NCBI RefSeq assembly: GCF_900090205.1
Contig: NZ_LT607802.1
Location: forward strand, 1,311,215-1,375,214
Length of the DNA: 64,000 bases
Reading direction: 5' to 3'
Origin: Vogesella sp. LIG4
Lineage (GTDB): Bacteria > Pseudomonadota > Gammaproteobacteria > Burkholderiales > Chromobacteriaceae
The translations under genes were made by a program, and so were the position numbers. The notes beneath the pieces were generated by a model. The model did no database searches. It was not told where the DNA came from and was given only the letters and a program-made list of their open reading frames with translations. Positions 16,705-25,489 of the stretch are shown here, one piece after another (position 1 is the stretch's first letter; the number at the start of each line of letters is the position of its first letter).

Positions 16705-17739
16705 TCAGCGCCGCAGCTCGGAGGGAAGGCGGCCGGTCCAGCGGGTAAAGGCGTGGCGGAAGCTGGCCGGTTCGGCAAAGCCCAGCTGTTCGGCAATCTG
16801 GGCAATGGTGAGATTGCTGTGGTGCAGCAGGTGCAGCGCCTGCTGGTGGCGGGCGCGATCCAGCTGCGCCTGGAACGAGGTGCCGGTGGCCGCCAGCTTG
16901 CGGCGCAGCGTGCGTTCCGACATGTGCAGGGTCTCGCACAGCTCCGTCACGCTGGCAAAGCGCGCCGGGTCGGACTGCAGCAGCCGCATCACCCGAGCCA
17001 CCAGCGCCGAGCCCTGGCTGGCCAGCCACTGCGCCTGCTGCCGCTCGCACTGCTCCAGCGCCATGTGGTAGCTGACGGCATCGGCCAGCGGCTGCGGCCG
17101 GTCCAGCCACTTGGCGGGAAACACCACCGCGTCCTCGCTGCTGGCGAACTGCCCGGGCTGGCCGAAAATCGCCGGGTACAGCCCGGCGTACGGCGGCTCG
17201 GCAAAGCGCATCTGCACCGCGGTGGGCGGCCAGCGCACGCCCATGCAGTCGCGGATGATGCTCCACATCGACGACAGGCACATCTCCACATTGAAGCGGT
17301 ACAGATCGACATGGTAGGCGTAGTCGCGCGCCACCAGCCGCGCCTGCTTGCCGTCCTCTTCCACCGCCAGGCGGAAGTAACTGGCCAGCAGCAGCGGGAA
17401 GCGGATGGCGGTATCCAGCGCCACGCGCACGGTGGGGCTTACCAGCATGGTGTAGCCGAGGATGCCGTAGTTGGACACATGCATGGCCTTGCCCAGGTGC
17501 AGGCCCAGCGCCTCGTCGCCGGACAGGCGGCGGGCATTGTCGAACACCTTCAGCTCCTGGCGGTGGCTGATCAGCCGCGCCGGCTCCTGCAGCCGCTCCG
17601 GCGGAATGGCGCTGCCGGCCAGCAGCTCGCCGGCGGCGATGCCGCGCTTGGCCAGCAGGCTGACGGTGGCCACCACCGCGTGCAGGGAAACCGGGCGGTC
17701 GGCAAGCTGGGTGCTGCTGTCGCTGGAGCGGTCGGGCAT
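16705..17739 (-). CDS. AraC-family regulator with N-terminal arabinose-binding-like domain
   Basis: The 344 aa product has an N-terminal ligand domain of the Arabinose_bd (PF12625) type, as in ArgR/OruR regulators (about residues 20-210). The C-terminal double helix-turn-helix is LCETLHMSERTLRRKLAATGTSFQAQLDRARHQQALHLL plus LTIAQIAEQLGFAEPASFRHAFTRWTG. It is encoded on the same strand immediately upstream of the polyamine operon, 228 bp before the leader ORF. That suggests it controls polyamine uptake and deacetylation in response to a polyamine or amino acid; this is inference. Start set at MPDRSSDSS, as the longer reading has a low-complexity upstream segment. Confidence 0.85.
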   Translation of the reverse strand: MPDRSSDSSTQLADRPVSLHAVVATVSLLAKRGIAAGELLAGSAIPPERLQEPARLISHRQELKVFDNARRLSGDEALGLHLGKAMHVSNYGILGYTMLVSPTVRVALDTAIRFPLLLASYFRLAVEEDGKQARLVARDYAYHVDLYRFNVEMCLSSMWSIIRDCMGVRWPPTAVQMRFAEPPYAGLYPAIFGQPGQFASSEDAVVFPAKWLDRPQPLADAVSYHMALEQCERQQAQWLASQGSALVARVMRLLQSDPARFASVTELCETLHMSERTLRRKLAATGTSFQAQLDRARHQQALHLLHHSNLTIAQIAEQLGFAEPASFRHAFTRWTGRLPSELRR

Positions 17740-17800
17740 GGGTACGGGGTGGTGGTTGCGCTGCCGACGACTGTACCGCGATGCCGGGCGGAAACCCAGC

Positions 17801-20677
17801 CTATTGGCCGGATAAATCCGTCGGCAGCGGCACCTGCTGCAACAGGCGCTGCTCGAAGGCGTCGGCGGGTATGGCCGGGGCGAACAGGTAGCCCTGGCCA
17901 TAGTCGCAGCCGGCTTCGCGCAGCCAGTCCAGGTGATCCTGCTTTTCGATGCCCTCGGCCACCACGCTCATGCCCAGGCGATGGGCCATGGCGATCATCG
18001 CCTCGCACAGTGCGCGGTCGCTGGCGTCGCTTTCCAGGTCGCGCACGAAGGACTGGTCGATCTTCAGGTAGTCGATGTCGAACTTCTTCAGGTAGGACAG
18101 CGAGGAATAGCCGGTGCCGAAATCGTCCAGCGACACGCGGATGCCGAAGTCGCGCAATGCGGCCAACTGCGTGCTTACCTGCTCGCGGTTGTCCAGCAGC
18201 AGCCGCTCGGTGATCTCCAGCACCACGCTGTCGCCCGGCAGGCCGTGGCTGTCCAGGGTGGCGGTCCAGCTGGTCAGGCTGCTGCCTTCGGCAAAGAACT
18301 GCAGCGGCGAGACATTCACGCTGATGTGCAGCTGCGGCTGCAACTGCCGCCAGTGGCTCAGCTGGCGGCACACCTGGCGGAACACCCAGTCGCCCAGCTC
18401 GATGACCAGGCCGCTGTCTTCGGCCAGCGGAATGAATTCCGCCGGGCTGATCCAGCCGCGCTCCGGGTGCTGCCAGCGCAGCAGCGCCTCGGCACCGATG
18501 ACCTGGCGCTGCTGCAGCGCCAGGATGGGCTGGTAGTAGATGTGGAACTGGCCGCCGGCCAGTGCCTGGCGCAGGTCGCGGCTCAGCCGCACCCGGTTCT
18601 GGGCGGCCTGCTGCATGGGCTGGGTAAAGAAGCAGCTGCGGTTGCGCCCCAGGTCCTTGGCGGCGTACATCGCCTGGTCGGCGTTTTTCAGCAGCGATTC
18701 CATTTCGCTGCTGTCGTCCGGAAAAATGGTGATGCCGATGCTCACCGACAGGTAGGCCACGTCGTTGCCCAGGTGGTAGGGGGCGGCCAGGGTCTGCAGG
18801 ATGCGCTCGGCCAGCTCGCCGGCCTGCTGTGCATGCTCCAGGCTGCTGATGATCACGGTGAATTCGTCGCCGCCCAGCCGGGCAACGGTATCGACGTGCC
18901 GCACGCAGGCCTGCAGCCGCTGGGCGGCCGATTGCAGCAGCTCGTCGCCGGCGCGGTGGCCCAGGGTGTCGTTTACTTCCTTGAAGTGGTCCAGGTCCAG
19001 CAGCAGCAGTGCCAGGCGCTGGCCGTCGCGGCGGCAGCGGGCGATGTCCTGCGCCAGCCGGCTTTGCAGCATGTAGCGGTTGGGCAGGTCGGTGAGCTGG
19101 TCGAAGTTGGCCTGGCGCCAGATCAGCGCCGCGTCCTTCTTTTTTTGAGTGATGTCGCGGCAGGTGGCCAGGATGTGGCGCTCCGACCCCAGCTCCGCCA
19201 CCGTCAGCTGCAGCTCGGCATCGAACAGGCTGCCGTCCGGGCGCATGAAGCGCCATTCGCATTGCCACAGGCCCTGCTCCAGCGTCTTTTGCAGATGCTG
19301 TGCGGCCAACTGTGCCGAATCCTGGCCATCGGGCTGCTGCGGCGGCGACAGATCGCAGGGCGTGCGCTGCAGCAGCTGTGCGCCGTCGCAGCCGAACAGC
19401 CGCGCCGCCACCGGGTTGACATCCACGATCAGCTGGCCGTCCAGCACCAGGATGGCATCGGCCGAGGCGGCGAACAGCGCGCGGTAGCGCTGCTCGCTGG
19501 CCTGCAGCGCGTTCTCGGCGCGCATCTGCGCCCCCAGGTCGATATCCAGGCAGAACATCATCAGCTGATCGCCGGTATTCACCACCGTGTGGCTGGAATG
19601 CACGTCCACCAGATGGCCGTCCTTGTGCATCAGCCGCAGATGCGCCGCCGGCACCCCGCGCTGCTGCGCGAACATCCAGTTCACGTCCCGCTCCACCATC
19701 TCGCGCGCCAGCGGCGGGATGATCAGCTGGTACAGCGACTTGCCCAGCGCCTCCTGCTGGCTGTAGCCATACAGCAGGCTGGAGGCGTGGTTCCAGTACA
19801 GTACGGTGCCGTCCGGCGCATAGCCCTGTATCGCCAGCGCATCCACATTCTCGAAGATGGCGCGAAAGCGCGCCTCGCTGGCGCGCAGCGCCTGCTCCGC
19901 CTGCTTGCGGGTAGTGATGTCGCTGAGGCTGCCCACCATGCGTTTGGGCAGGCCCTGCGCATCGCGCTCCACCACGTCGCCGCGGTCCATCACCCATACC
20001 GTGCGGCCGTCCCGGCGGCAGATGCGGTACTCGCTGTAGTACGGTGCTTCACCGCGCTGGCAGCGCTCCAGCAGCGCCTGCACCGCGCTCAGGTCATCCG
20101 GATGCACGCTGGCGACGAACTCGCCCAGCGGGTGCGACTCCTGACCGACGGCGATGCCGGTGATCTCGCTCCAGCGGCTGTTGTGCTGCAGGATGCCGCT
20201 CTGGATATCCCAGTCCCACACCCCTTCGCCGGTGGCTTCCATCACGTAGCGCAGCATGCTTTCCTGGCTGGCCAGCTGCTGCTGCACCTGGTGCAGGTGG
20301 GTGATGTCGCGGCCGATGCCCAGCACGCCCACCAGCTGCGTGCCGTGGTACAGCGGGGTCTTGATCACCTGCAGCAGCCGGCGCAGGCCGTCGTGGGCGA
20401 AGGTGATCCACTCGTCGTTCACCAGCGCGCGGTCGTGATGGATGGCCAGCAGGTCGCGCGAACGGAAGAAGTCGGCCAGCTCCGCTTCCACCAGGTCGCA
20501 GTCGCGTTTGCCGACGATATTGTTGGCCGCATCGCCGAACATCTGCACGAAGGCTTGGTTGCAATACAGGTAGACACCCTCCGCGTCTTTCAGCCAGACC
20601 GGGTCGGGCAGATGCTGCAGCAGGGTGTTCAGCCAGTGGACATCGGCTGGCAGGAAGGGCGGCACGGTAGCGGACAT
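17801..20677 (-). CDS. PAS-GGDEF-EAL cyclic-di-GMP protein
   Basis: The protein is about 958 aa. Four PAS/PAC segments occupy roughly residues 12-530, with PAC endings such as [37 protein letters not shown] and [13 protein letters not shown] diguanylate cyclase domain follows with intact GGDEF at 602-606 ([10 protein letters not shown]). The phosphodiesterase domain has intact EAL at 730-732 and [24 protein letters not shown]. Both active sites look complete, so it could be bifunctional or conditionally biased. No transmembrane segment is visible, so it is probably cytoplasmic. Its start region is divergent to the DMT exporter gene, 170 bp away. Two or three 10-mer copies lie within it. Confidence 0.9.
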   Translation of the reverse strand: MSATVPPFLPADVHWLNTLLQHLPDPVWLKDAEGVYLYCNQAFVQMFGDAANNIVGKRDCDLVEAELADFFRSRDLLAIHHDRALVNDEWITFAHDGLRRLLQVIKTPLYHGTQLVGVLGIGRDITHLHQVQQQLASQESMLRYVMEATGEGVWDWDIQSGILQHNSRWSEITGIAVGQESHPLGEFVASVHPDDLSAVQALLERCQRGEAPYYSEYRICRRDGRTVWVMDRGDVVERDAQGLPKRMVGSLSDITTRKQAEQALRASEARFRAIFENVDALAIQGYAPDGTVLYWNHASSLLYGYSQQEALGKSLYQLIIPPLAREMVERDVNWMFAQQRGVPAAHLRLMHKDGHLVDVHSSHTVVNTGDQLMMFCLDIDLGAQMRAENALQASEQRYRALFAASADAILVLDGQLIVDVNPVAARLFGCDGAQLLQRTPCDLSPPQQPDGQDSAQLAAQHLQKTLEQGLWQCEWRFMRPDGSLFDAELQLTVAELGSERHILATCRDITQKKKDAALIWRQANFDQLTDLPNRYMLQSRLAQDIARCRRDGQRLALLLLDLDHFKEVNDTLGHRAGDELLQSAAQRLQACVRHVDTVARLGGDEFTVIISSLEHAQQAGELAERILQTLAAPYHLGNDVAYLSVSIGITIFPDDSSEMESLLKNADQAMYAAKDLGRNRSCFFTQPMQQAAQNRVRLSRDLRQALAGGQFHIYYQPILALQQRQVIGAEALLRWQHPERGWISPAEFIPLAEDSGLVIELGDWVFRQVCRQLSHWRQLQPQLHISVNVSPLQFFAEGSSLTSWTATLDSHGLPGDSVVLEITERLLLDNREQVSTQLAALRDFGIRVSLDDFGTGYSSLSYLKKFDIDYLKIDQSFVRDLESDASDRALCEAMIAMAHRLGMSVVAEGIEKQDHLDWLREAGCDYGQGYLFAPAIPADAFEQRLLQQVPLPTDLSGQ

Positions 20678-20847
20678 GGGGTGTTCCCGACCCGGGCAAA
20701 GGACGTTTCCAGCATAGGAAGCCGGCCCGGCAATTGCCATGCGCGAGCGCAGGGCGGCAGGCGGCAGAACACCGTTTTCAAGGATTTGCCCTTGTCCGGG
20801 TGACAGCCAGCAGGCATTGTGCGATTCCTAGCCAAGGTATCGATGTC

Positions 20848-21720
20848 ATGACCCTCAGCCGTCACCAGTTCAAGCTGGCCGCCTCTTTTCTTGCCCTGTA
20901 TCTGATCTGGGGCTCCACCTATTTCGCCATCCGCATCGGTGTGGACGCCTGGCCGCCGTTCCTGATGGCCGGCGTGCGCTTCGTGCTGGCCGGCCTGCTG
21001 ATGTACGGCTTTCTGCGCTGGCGCGGCGCGCCCAACCCCACGCTGCAGGAGATGAAGGGCGCCACCATTCTTGGCGTGCTGATGCCGGCCATTGGCAACG
21101 GCTTCGTGACGATGGCGGAAAAAGAAGTGTCCTCCGGCGTGGCCGCACTGGTGGTGGCCACCGTGCCGCTGTTTGCCATCCTGTTCGCGCGCCTGTTCGG
21201 CCACAAGCCGCGGCGCATGGAGGTGGCCGGCGTGCTGCTGGGCATTACCGGCATCGTGGTGCTGAACATGGGCGCCAACCTGCGCGCCTCGCCGGCCGGC
21301 GCCGCCGCGCTGCTGTTCGCCAGTGCCGGCTGGGCGCTGGGCTCGGCCTGGAGCAAGCGCCTCACCCAGCCCAAGGGGCTGATGTCCAGCGCCATGATGA
21401 TGTTCACCGGCGGCATCGCGCTGCTGCTGCTGAGCCTGGCCAGTGGCGAGCAGCTGGTGGCGATGCCGAGCTGGCACGGCTGGCTGGCCATGCTGTACCT
21501 GGCCATCTTCGGCTCGCTGATCGCCTACACCGCCTATATGTTCCTGCTGCAGAACGTCAGCGCCGCCGCCGCCACCAGCTATGCCTACATCAACCCGGTG
21601 ATCGCGGTACTGCTGGGGGTGTGGCTGCTTAACGAGCGCGTGGGCGCGCCGGAACTGCTGTCGATGACCATCATCGTGGCCGCGGTGCTGCTGATAGGCT
21701 GGAAGAAGGTGGCGCGCTAA
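20848..21720 (+). CDS. DMT-superfamily exporter (YedA-like)
   Basis: The 290 aa membrane protein has ten hydrophobic segments and two EamA repeats. It begins FLALYLIWGSTYFAIRIGVDAWPPFLMAGVRF, a hallmark of the YedA/RhaT-like exporter group, and the second half contains SLIAYTAYMFLLQNVSAAAATSYAYINPVIAVLLG. The substrate is unknown, possibly amino acids or metabolites. ATG 20848 is chosen from the family start (MTLSRHQFKL); the ribosome site is weak (aagg, 12 bases upstream). A terminator follows 25 bp after the stop. Confidence 0.88.
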   Translation: MTLSRHQFKLAASFLALYLIWGSTYFAIRIGVDAWPPFLMAGVRFVLAGLLMYGFLRWRGAPNPTLQEMKGATILGVLMPAIGNGFVTMAEKEVSSGVAALVVATVPLFAILFARLFGHKPRRMEVAGVLLGITGIVVLNMGANLRASPAGAAALLFASAGWALGSAWSKRLTQPKGLMSSAMMMFTGGIALLLLSLASGEQLVAMPSWHGWLAMLYLAIFGSLIAYTAYMFLLQNVSAAAATSYAYINPVIAVLLGVWLLNERVGAPELLSMTIIVAAVLLIGWKKVAR

Positions 21721-21745
21721 CGCTGCCGCCCCGATTGCTGTGACG

Positions 21746-21770
21746 AACCGCCCGGATGGGCGGTTTTTTA
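21746..21770 (+). terminator. Terminator of the DMT exporter gene
   Basis: Perfect 8 bp stem aaccgccc/gggcggtt, GGAT loop, followed by tttttatt. Confidence 0.88.
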
Positions 21771-21798
21771 TTGTGTGCTGGCTGTCTGTAGGTTGGGT

Positions 21799-22101
21799 TG
21801 AGCGTAGCGAAGCCCAACGTTTACCGCGTTTCTGGTTTTGTATCCGCTGCGCGGATGATGGTTTGAAGTCGCCGGTTCCGCCCGGCGCACGGGGTACTTT
21901 CTTTTGCTTCGCCAAAAGAAAGTACCCAAAGAAAAGGCGACCCGGGGCTGCTCGAAACCCCGTGCAAAAAGGCACGCCCCAGGCGCCGCCGAACTCGCCC
22001 CTCGCTAACGGCTCGGGACTCAGACAGATCGGCGTCTTAAAACCTGGGACGCACCATTTTGCCCGGCTCGCGCCAACGGGATTGGGGCGAGTGGGTTCGA
22101 C
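21799..22101 (+). repeat. Interspersed ~300 bp repeat, copy 1
   Basis: It starts at tgagcgtagcgaagcccaac and ends around caacgggattggggc, and matches 30064-30366 over most of its length with scattered substitutions. Shared blocks include ggttttgtatccgctg, tcgaaaccccgtgcaaaaag, gcgccgccgaactcg, gcagatcggcgtctt-like text and aacctggg. A 14-15 bp perfect hairpin (21892-21927, gggtactttc.../...gaaagtaccc) sits where copy 2 carries a different hairpin. No coding capacity is evident. Confidence 0.8.
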
Positions 22102-22176
22102 TCTGCTGGCCCGCGGGGTGGGCAAAGCGCCGCGTGCCCACCTGAACCCTCATGTCGGTGGGCGTGGCCACTCGTA

Positions 22177-22196
22177 TGCGGCCAACGTTGGCCGCA
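22177..22196. repeat. Inverted pair of the 10-mer (20 bp palindrome)
   Basis: tgcggccaac directly followed by gttggccgca, in the opposite arrangement to the pair at 7548-7567. It is upstream of the nag operon and not close to any gene end. Confidence 0.8.
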
Positions 22197-22241
22197 AGCA
22201 CACTCCTTCCTCCCCCTGTGTTGCATTTTTGATACCTGCTT

Positions 22242-22259
22242 AATACCAGTTGTGCCAGT
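22242..22259 (-). promoter_or_regulatory. Distal operator-like site of the nag operon
   Basis: On the minus strand this reads actggcacaactggtatt. It matches the proximal site at 22358-22377 (actggtctacaactggtatt) apart from a two-base length difference. The two are about 116 bp apart in opposite orientation, compatible with DNA looping by a GntR-family repressor. Confidence 0.5.
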
Positions 22260-22355
22260 AACCCAATGCCCCGCAACGCCAGCATTGGCGCGGCCCGGCA
22301 TTTTTTCTCGCTTTTTTACCTCACCAATGCTGCATTGCAGCGTTGCCAATCGTTG

Positions 22356-22377
22356 CAACTGGTCTACAACTGGTATT
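22356..22377 (+). promoter_or_regulatory. Proximal operator-like site overlapping the nag promoter
   Basis: Two direct CAACTGGT half-sites (22356-22363 and 22367-22374) are spaced exactly 11 bp, one helical turn. The right one runs into the TTGACG -35 candidate at 22376. ACTGGTCTA resembles half of the DasR/YvoA consensus for GntR regulators of amino-sugar genes. Binding here would block RNA polymerase. Confidence 0.55.
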
Positions 22378-22483
22378 GACGTGGTTGGGTAGTGGTATTA
22401 ATTTTGCGGCAACAAAGCGGCTGGGATGGCAGCCAGGCAGCACGTACACTGATGCCTTTCCAAGACCACTTGAGGATTTCGCC

Positions 22484-23218
22484 ATGGATGAACGCTGGCA
22501 GGCACTGAAGCCGGACGAGACGCAGAGTACGCCGCTGTACCTGCAGTTCGCCCGCAAGCTGGCCGACGCCATCAATGCCGGCTGGTGGCAGGCCGACGAG
22601 GCGCTGCCGTCGGAGCGTACTTTCTCCGACGAGCTGGGCATCTCGCGCGTCACCGCCCGCAAGGCGCTGGATGTGCTGCTGGAGCAGGGGCTGATTCGTC
22701 GCCGGCATGGCTCCGGCACCTTCATCACCCCGCGGCTGGAGCAACCGCTGTCACGGCTGACCAGCTTCACCGAGATGCTGAAGCAGAAGGGGTTCGAACC
22801 GTCGTCGGTGTGGCTGGAGCGCAGTATCGGCACGCCGACCCACGACGAGGTGATCAAGCTGGGGCTGTCGCCCACCGCGCAGGTGGTGCGGCTCAAGCGC
22901 CAGCGGCTGGCGGACGGTGTGGTAATGGCCATCGAGCAGAGCACGCTGCCGCTGGCTTACCTGCCGGACCCGCAGGCGGTGGGCAGCTCGCTGTATGCCT
23001 TCCTGGATGCCGCCGGCCACCCGGTGGTGCGCGCGCTGCAGCATATCCGCGCGGTGAATGCCGGGCCGGATATTGCCGCCAGCGCCGGCATCAAGCAGGG
23101 CGAGGCGATGTTGTTGATGACACGTATCGGCTACACCGCCGACAACGTGGCGATAGAACTGACCGACACCTGGTGTCGCAACGATTACTACGACTTTGTG
23201 GCAGAGCTGAGACGATGA
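22484..23218 (+). CDS. nagR: GntR/HutC-family repressor of the GlcNAc operon
   Basis: The 244 aa protein has an N-terminal winged helix (LPSERTFSDELGISRVTARKALDVLLEQGLIRRRHGSGTFI, about residues 40-80) and a C-terminal UTRA effector domain ending AIELTDTWCRNDYYDFVAEL. HutC-family NagR/NagQ/DasR proteins respond to GlcNAc-6-P or GlcN-6-P. ATG 22484 follows gagga by about 9 bases. Its stop overlaps the nagA start (ATGA), so it is the first gene of the nag operon and probably autoregulated through the two operator-like sites upstream. Confidence 0.9.
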   Translation: MDERWQALKPDETQSTPLYLQFARKLADAINAGWWQADEALPSERTFSDELGISRVTARKALDVLLEQGLIRRRHGSGTFITPRLEQPLSRLTSFTEMLKQKGFEPSSVWLERSIGTPTHDEVIKLGLSPTAQVVRLKRQRLADGVVMAIEQSTLPLAYLPDPQAVGSSLYAFLDAAGHPVVRALQHIRAVNAGPDIAASAGIKQGEAMLLMTRIGYTADNVAIELTDTWCRNDYYDFVAELRR

Positions 23219-24330
23219 ACACACGGGTACTGCAGGGACGCATGCTGACCGCCGCCGGCTGGCTGGATGGCGAGCTGCATCTGGACGACAACGGCCGCAT
23301 CGCCGCCATCGACGGCCGCCTGGCCGGCGCGGGCGAGCCGGCACGCTACCTGCTGCCCGGTTTCATCGACCTGCACGTACACGGTGGCGGCGGGGTGGAC
23401 ATCATGGAAGCGGGCCATGCGGCCAACCATGTGGCGCGTACCCACGCCCGCTTCGGCACCACTTCGCTGCTGGCCACCACCATGACCGCGCCGCGCGCCG
23501 AGCTGGTACATGTGCTGACGGCGCTGGGCAAGGTGGCGCAAGAGCGCGCCGCCGGCAGCGCCCGCATTCTGGGCGTGCACCTGGAAGGCCCCTACATCAA
23601 CCCCGGCAAGCTTGGCGCGCAACCGGACGACGCCGTGGCCGCGGTGATGGACGAAATCGACTACTACCGCAGCCTGGCGCCGCTGAAGGTGCTGACGCTG
23701 GCGTCGGAGATCGCCGGCCACCACGAGGTGATCCGCAGCCTGAGCGCGGACGGCATCCGCGTGCAGCTGGGCCACACCCTGGGCAGTTACGAGGAAGGCG
23801 TGGCCGCGCTGCAGGAAGGCGCCAGCGGCTTCACCCACCTGTTCAACGCCATGACCGCGCTGCACCACCGCGAGCCGGGCATGGTGGGCGCCGCGCTGGC
23901 GCACGCCGAATACGCCGAGCTGATTCCCGACCTGCTGCACGTGCACCCGGGCGCGATGCACGCCGCGCTGCGCGCCATTCCGCGCCTCTACTGCGTGACC
24001 GATTCCACCGCCGCCGCCGGCATGCCGGACGGCGAATACAAGCTGGGCTCCCATACCGTGACCAAGTGCATGGGGGGCGTACGCCTGGCGGACGGCACCC
24101 TGGCCGGCAGCACCCTGACCATGGATCAGGCGCTGCGCAACCTGGTGCAGATCGGCCTGCCGCTGGCGCAGGCCAGCAACCGGCTGTCGCTGTACCCGGC
24201 CGATTACCTGGGCGTGGCCGACCGCGGCCGCCTGGAAACCGGCGCCTGGGGCGACGTGGTGGTGATGGATAAAGACCTGTTTGTGCAACACGTGTACGTA
24301 GAAGGAGAGTGCCTTGAGCCTGATGCTTGA
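23215..24330 (+). CDS. nagA: N-acetylglucosamine-6-phosphate deacetylase
   Basis: The 371 aa amidohydrolase converts GlcNAc-6-P to GlcN-6-P and acetate. PGFIDLHVHGGGGVDIMEAG and LGVHLEGPYINPGKLGAQ carry the metal ligands. GHTLGSYEEGVAALQEGASGFTHLFNAMT and the catalytic Asp region LYCVTDSTAAAGMPDGEY are also present. The start overlaps the nagR stop, and the end overlaps the next gene by 17 bp, showing tight translational coupling. One 10-mer copy is at 23418-23427. Confidence 0.96.
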   Translation: MNTRVLQGRMLTAAGWLDGELHLDDNGRIAAIDGRLAGAGEPARYLLPGFIDLHVHGGGGVDIMEAGHAANHVARTHARFGTTSLLATTMTAPRAELVHVLTALGKVAQERAAGSARILGVHLEGPYINPGKLGAQPDDAVAAVMDEIDYYRSLAPLKVLTLASEIAGHHEVIRSLSADGIRVQLGHTLGSYEEGVAALQEGASGFTHLFNAMTALHHREPGMVGAALAHAEYAELIPDLLHVHPGAMHAALRAIPRLYCVTDSTAAAGMPDGEYKLGSHTVTKCMGGVRLADGTLAGSTLTMDQALRNLVQIGLPLAQASNRLSLYPADYLGVADRGRLETGAWGDVVVMDKDLFVQHVYVEGECLEPDA

Positions 24331-25333
24331 TGAAGCCCTGTTTGCCGCCGAGGCGGTAGCCGCCCAACACATGTATGCCGACGAAGGGCTGGCGCTGCTG
24401 GGGCGCGAACTGGCCAAGGCACAGCCGCAGCTGGCGCTGACCGTGGCCCGTGGCAGCTCGGACCATGCGGCCAACTATTTCGCCTACCTGGCGATGCAGC
24501 GCACCGGCACCCCGGTGGTATCGCTGCCGATGTCGCTGATCACCCTGCACCACGCGCCGCTGGCGGTGCGTGGCCAGCTGGCGGTGGCGCTGTCGCAGTC
24601 CGGCCGCAGCCCGGACCTGGTGGACACCATGGCGGCGCTGTCCAGGGCCGGCGCCCGCACCGTGGCGCTGGTGAACCAGCCGGATTCGCCGCTGGCCGCC
24701 GCCTGCGAGTGGTCGCTGCCCCTGTGTGCCGGCGCGGAAAAGAGCGTGGCCGCCACCAAGAGCTACATCGCCTCGCTGTCCGCCGTTGCCCGCCTGGTGG
24801 CGCACTGGCAGCGTGACGCCGGCCTGCTGGCGGCGCTGGAAACCCTGCCGCAGGCACTGCAGGAGGCCACCCGCCAGGACTGGTCGCCGGCCATCGAGGT
24901 GCTGCAGAACGCCGAACGCATCATGGTGGTGGGCCGTGGCCTGGGCTTTGCCGTGGCGCTGGAGGCAGCGCTGAAATTCAAGGAAACCTGCGCCATCCAG
25001 GCGGAGGCGTTCTCCGGTGCCGAGATCAAGCATGGCCCGATGGCGCTGATCGACGAAGGCTACCCGCTGCTGATCTTCGCCCCGCGCGGCCCGGAACAGG
25101 CCGGCCTGATCGCGCTGGCCGACGAGATGCGCGGCCGTGGCGCCCGCGTGCTGCTGGCGGCGCCGGCCGATGTGGCCAGCCGCGACCTGACGCTGGCGCT
25201 GGCCGGTGACGAGGCGCTGGACCCGCTGCTGGCGATCCAGAGCTTCTACCTGATGGCGGCCCGGCTGTCCGAGGCGCGCGGGCTGAACCCGGATGAGCCG
25301 CGGCACCTGAACAAGGTGACCCTTACGCTGTAA
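24314..25333 (+). CDS. nagB: SIS-domain glucosamine-6-phosphate deaminase (NagB-II type)
   Basis: The 339 aa product consists of two SIS sugar-isomerase domains, like the isomerase half of GlmS but without the glutaminase domain. TVARGSSDHAANYFAY, VALSQSGRSPDLVDTM and ETCAIQAEAFSGAEIKHGPMALIDEGYP are the sugar-phosphate binding blocks. In proteobacterial GlcNAc operons this type is the second-class deaminase making fructose-6-P and ammonia. A TTG start at 24314 is preferred: GGAG (about 24303-24306) is 7 bases upstream of it, while the ATG at 24323 would leave 16. It overlaps the nagA end. Confidence 0.85.
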   Translation: MSLMLDEALFAAEAVAAQHMYADEGLALLGRELAKAQPQLALTVARGSSDHAANYFAYLAMQRTGTPVVSLPMSLITLHHAPLAVRGQLAVALSQSGRSPDLVDTMAALSRAGARTVALVNQPDSPLAAACEWSLPLCAGAEKSVAATKSYIASLSAVARLVAHWQRDAGLLAALETLPQALQEATRQDWSPAIEVLQNAERIMVVGRGLGFAVALEAALKFKETCAIQAEAFSGAEIKHGPMALIDEGYPLLIFAPRGPEQAGLIALADEMRGRGARVLLAAPADVASRDLTLALAGDEALDPLLAIQSFYLMAARLSEARGLNPDEPRHLNKVTLTL

Positions 25334-25489
25334 ACGACCGGTCAGCCTCTGACCCTTCGCATACCTGACCGTTTAGTAAGCCATACCAAGCCATGACGAC
25401 CGCGGCCCACCGCGGCGACACAACGCATGCTGCGCGCACGGCGGGGGACGCCGTACGCGCAAAAAACAGCACAGAGAGAAAGGCGTCAC
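25334..25489. other. Gap between nagB and nagF
   Basis: The 156 bp stretch contains a loose inverted repeat (gaccggtcag ... ctgaccgttta, about 25336-25376) and no ORF with a ribosome site. The repeat might be a processing hairpin that sets a different level for the PTS genes. Confidence 0.35.

Larger units (their letters stand above)
22102..22483. other. Intergenic region upstream of nagR, with operators and promoter
   Basis: This 380 bp stretch contains a 20 bp palindrome of two 10-mers (22177-22196), two copies of a putative GntR operator, and a probable promoter for the nag operon. A candidate is TTGACG (22376-22381), 16 bases, then TTAATT (22398-22403). I see no ORF. Confidence 0.5.

Noticed and set aside
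17933..20803. A 956-codon open frame on the plus strand opposite the PAS-GGDEF-EAL gene
   Set aside because: Shadow of a gene with intact GGDEF and EAL motifs; the antisense product has low-complexity His/Gln/Val composition and no ribosome site.
22086..22115. A tRNA-like T-arm string (gggttcgactc)
   Set aside because: No acceptor stem, anticodon arm or CCA fits around it, and the homologous position in the second repeat copy differs (cggttcggttc).
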